Of a stretch of DNA of 64,000 bases, positions 63,155 to 64,000 are shown one piece after another; within the stretch, counting starts at the first letter, position 1; the number at the start of each line of letters is the position of its first letter. The translations under genes and the position numbers were made by a program. The DNA comes from Endomicrobiales bacterium (lineage in GTDB: Bacteria > Elusimicrobiota > Endomicrobiia > Endomicrobiales > JAFGGC01). The notes beneath the pieces are model-generated. The model ran no database searches, had not been told where the DNA came from, and saw only the letters and a list, made by a program, of their open reading frames with translations. The DNA lies in contig JAFGGC010000011.1 of the NCBI GenBank assembly GCA_016930715.1, positions 62,001 through 126,000 on the forward strand. The letters are read 5' to 3'.

Positions 63155-64000
63155 AAGATTTCGTTAATGGCATGCACCAGCTTTTCGGTTGCCTTGTGGA
63201 ATGAATAGACCTGTTCGGCGTCTTTCCTCGCGTTCGCGCCCATTCTCGCTCTTTCGCCCGGATTGTTTATCAAGTATTCTATTTTCTCCAGCCACTCGCC
63301 TGCGTTTCCCGCCAGGTAGCCGTTATGGCCGTCTCTTATCAATTGCCGGTTTATGCCCACCGGCGACGCCACCGACGGTATCCCCATCGCCATGTACTGA
63401 AGCAGTTTGTACCCTCCCTTGCCCCTCGTCCATTCATCGTCTTTCAATGGCATTACGCCTATGTCAAACCTCGCGAGGTTCCCTACTTCCGTGTCGAGTT
63501 TCCATTCCGCTATCTCAAAGCCCGCAAGATCCGCCATCTCCGGATCCGCACCTATCAAAAGGACTTCCGCTTTCCCGTATTTCCGCGTTACCCGCCTTAA
63601 CAGCTCGGTTATCTCCTTCAAATATATCGTCGTCGTCCTGCTGCCTATCCATCCGATGACCACTTTTTCTTTCACCGTATTTTTTCGCGGCGCGTATCGT
63701 TCAGTGTCAATGGGCCCCGTTATCTTTAAAACGTTGCTTTTGCCCACGTGTTCAGCGTTATGGTCGTTCTCTAGCACTATCAAGTCGCTGTTTCCGACAA
63801 TATTGTCGAAACGTTTCTTAATTTCCTCTTCTTTTTCCTTCAGCCCGGAGTCCGTTTCGTGTATCCTGAAAATTGCGTCGTCAAAATCAAAAACTATTTT
63901 TTTACCTGTTTTTTTAAGTTTTTTGACCGTGTCGTGGTCAAGAAGCACCTTTTGCATGAACAATACGTCGTATCTTCCCGCCAGGCTCACGAATCTGAAA
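63151..64000 (-). CDS. GT4-like glycosyltransferase, N-terminus outside window
   Basis: The reading frame is open through the right edge; the GTG at 63990 used in the track is probably internal, since FRFVSLAGRYDVLFMQK looks like an interior segment of a GT-B protein. The visible part has KIVFDFDDAIF, VIGWIGSRTTTIYL, YKLLQYMAMGIPSVASPVGIN and HNGYLAGNAGEWLEKI, typical of glycosyltransferases of the GT4 family. It is the upstream end of the visible glycan operon. Confidence 0.88.
   Translation of the reverse strand, partial: FRFVSLAGRYDVLFMQKVLLDHDTVKKLKKTGKKIVFDFDDAIFRIHETDSGLKEKEEEIKKRFDNIVGNSDLIVLENDHNAEHVGKSNVLKITGPIDTERYAPRKNTVKEKVVIGWIGSRTTTIYLKEITELLRRVTRKYGKAEVLLIGADPEMADLAGFEIAEWKLDTEVGNLARFDIGVMPLKDDEWTRGKGGYKLLQYMAMGIPSVASPVGINRQLIRDGHNGYLAGNAGEWLEKIEYLINNPGERARMGANARKDAEQVYSFHKATEKLVHAINEIL

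Noticed and set aside
1-64000. CRISPR array, prophage, integrase, IS element, tRNA or rRNA
   Set aside because: No regularly spaced direct repeats, transposase, phage genes or RNA gene signatures were found by reading both strands.

Overview
This window looks like part of the chromosome of an uncultivated, strictly anaerobic, fermentative bacterium. Evidence for a bacterium is the FabH/FabD/FabG/FabF type II fatty acid operon, ribosomal protein L32, RNase III and a WecA-type undecaprenyl-phosphate transferase. Evidence for anaerobic life is a group 4 [NiFe] hydrogenase, ferredoxin-rich redox enzymes, four radical SAM enzymes and acetate kinase. Gene content and dense overlapping minus-strand operons resemble candidate phyla such as Omnitrophota or Elusimicrobiota, but this placement is only an impression. 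No rRNA, tRNA, IS element, integrase or CRISPR array was found. Almost every gene is on the minus strand; the single plus-strand gene is at 32306-33799.

Region 1, about 1-19.1 kb: one long apparent transcription unit starting from a good sigma70-like promoter at 19146-19174. In order of transcription it encodes a HydB/AsrA-like iron-sulfur protein, a HydG/AsrB-like flavoprotein, a four-cluster ferredoxin, the membrane anchor, small, NuoC-like and large subunits of a group 4 [NiFe] hydrogenase, a full set of Mrp-type antiporter subunits, a HycF-like ferredoxin, and then maturation genes hypA, hypF, hypC and hypD. GNAT, LOG and KaiC/PEP-synthase-like genes lie between hypC and hypD. The layout predicts a membrane complex that couples H2 production to ion pumping and may also exchange electrons with NAD(P)H.

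Region 2, 19.2-31.8 kb: a housekeeping and energy operon in the order isocitrate dehydrogenase-like, ndk, ackA, yceD, rpmF, plsX, fabH, fabD, fabG, acpP, fabF, rnc, acyl-CoA dehydrogenase, etfB and a ferredoxin-fused etfA. The acyl-CoA dehydrogenase with a ferredoxin-carrying Etf is a candidate electron-bifurcating enzyme whose reduced ferredoxin could feed the hydrogenase encoded immediately downstream.

Region 3, 31.8-32.3 kb: the only long non-coding stretch. It is a divergent boundary with three successive palindromic elements and a probable promoter for the plus-strand gene.

Region 4, 32.3-64 kb: a large surface-glycan or glycolipid cluster cut by the window edge. It contains one WecA-like phosphoglycosyltransferase, six polytopic GT39/PMT-like transferases, three GT2 and four GT4 glycosyltransferases, a YbhN-like membrane protein, two UGM/protoporphyrinogen-oxidase-like flavoproteins, a NodU-type carbamoyltransferase, four class I methyltransferases and four B12-binding-type radical SAM proteins. 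Several genes occur as internal paralogue pairs, so the locus seems to have grown by module duplication. The radical SAM proteins probably modify lipid-linked sugars or the lipid itself; the product cannot be read from the sequence.
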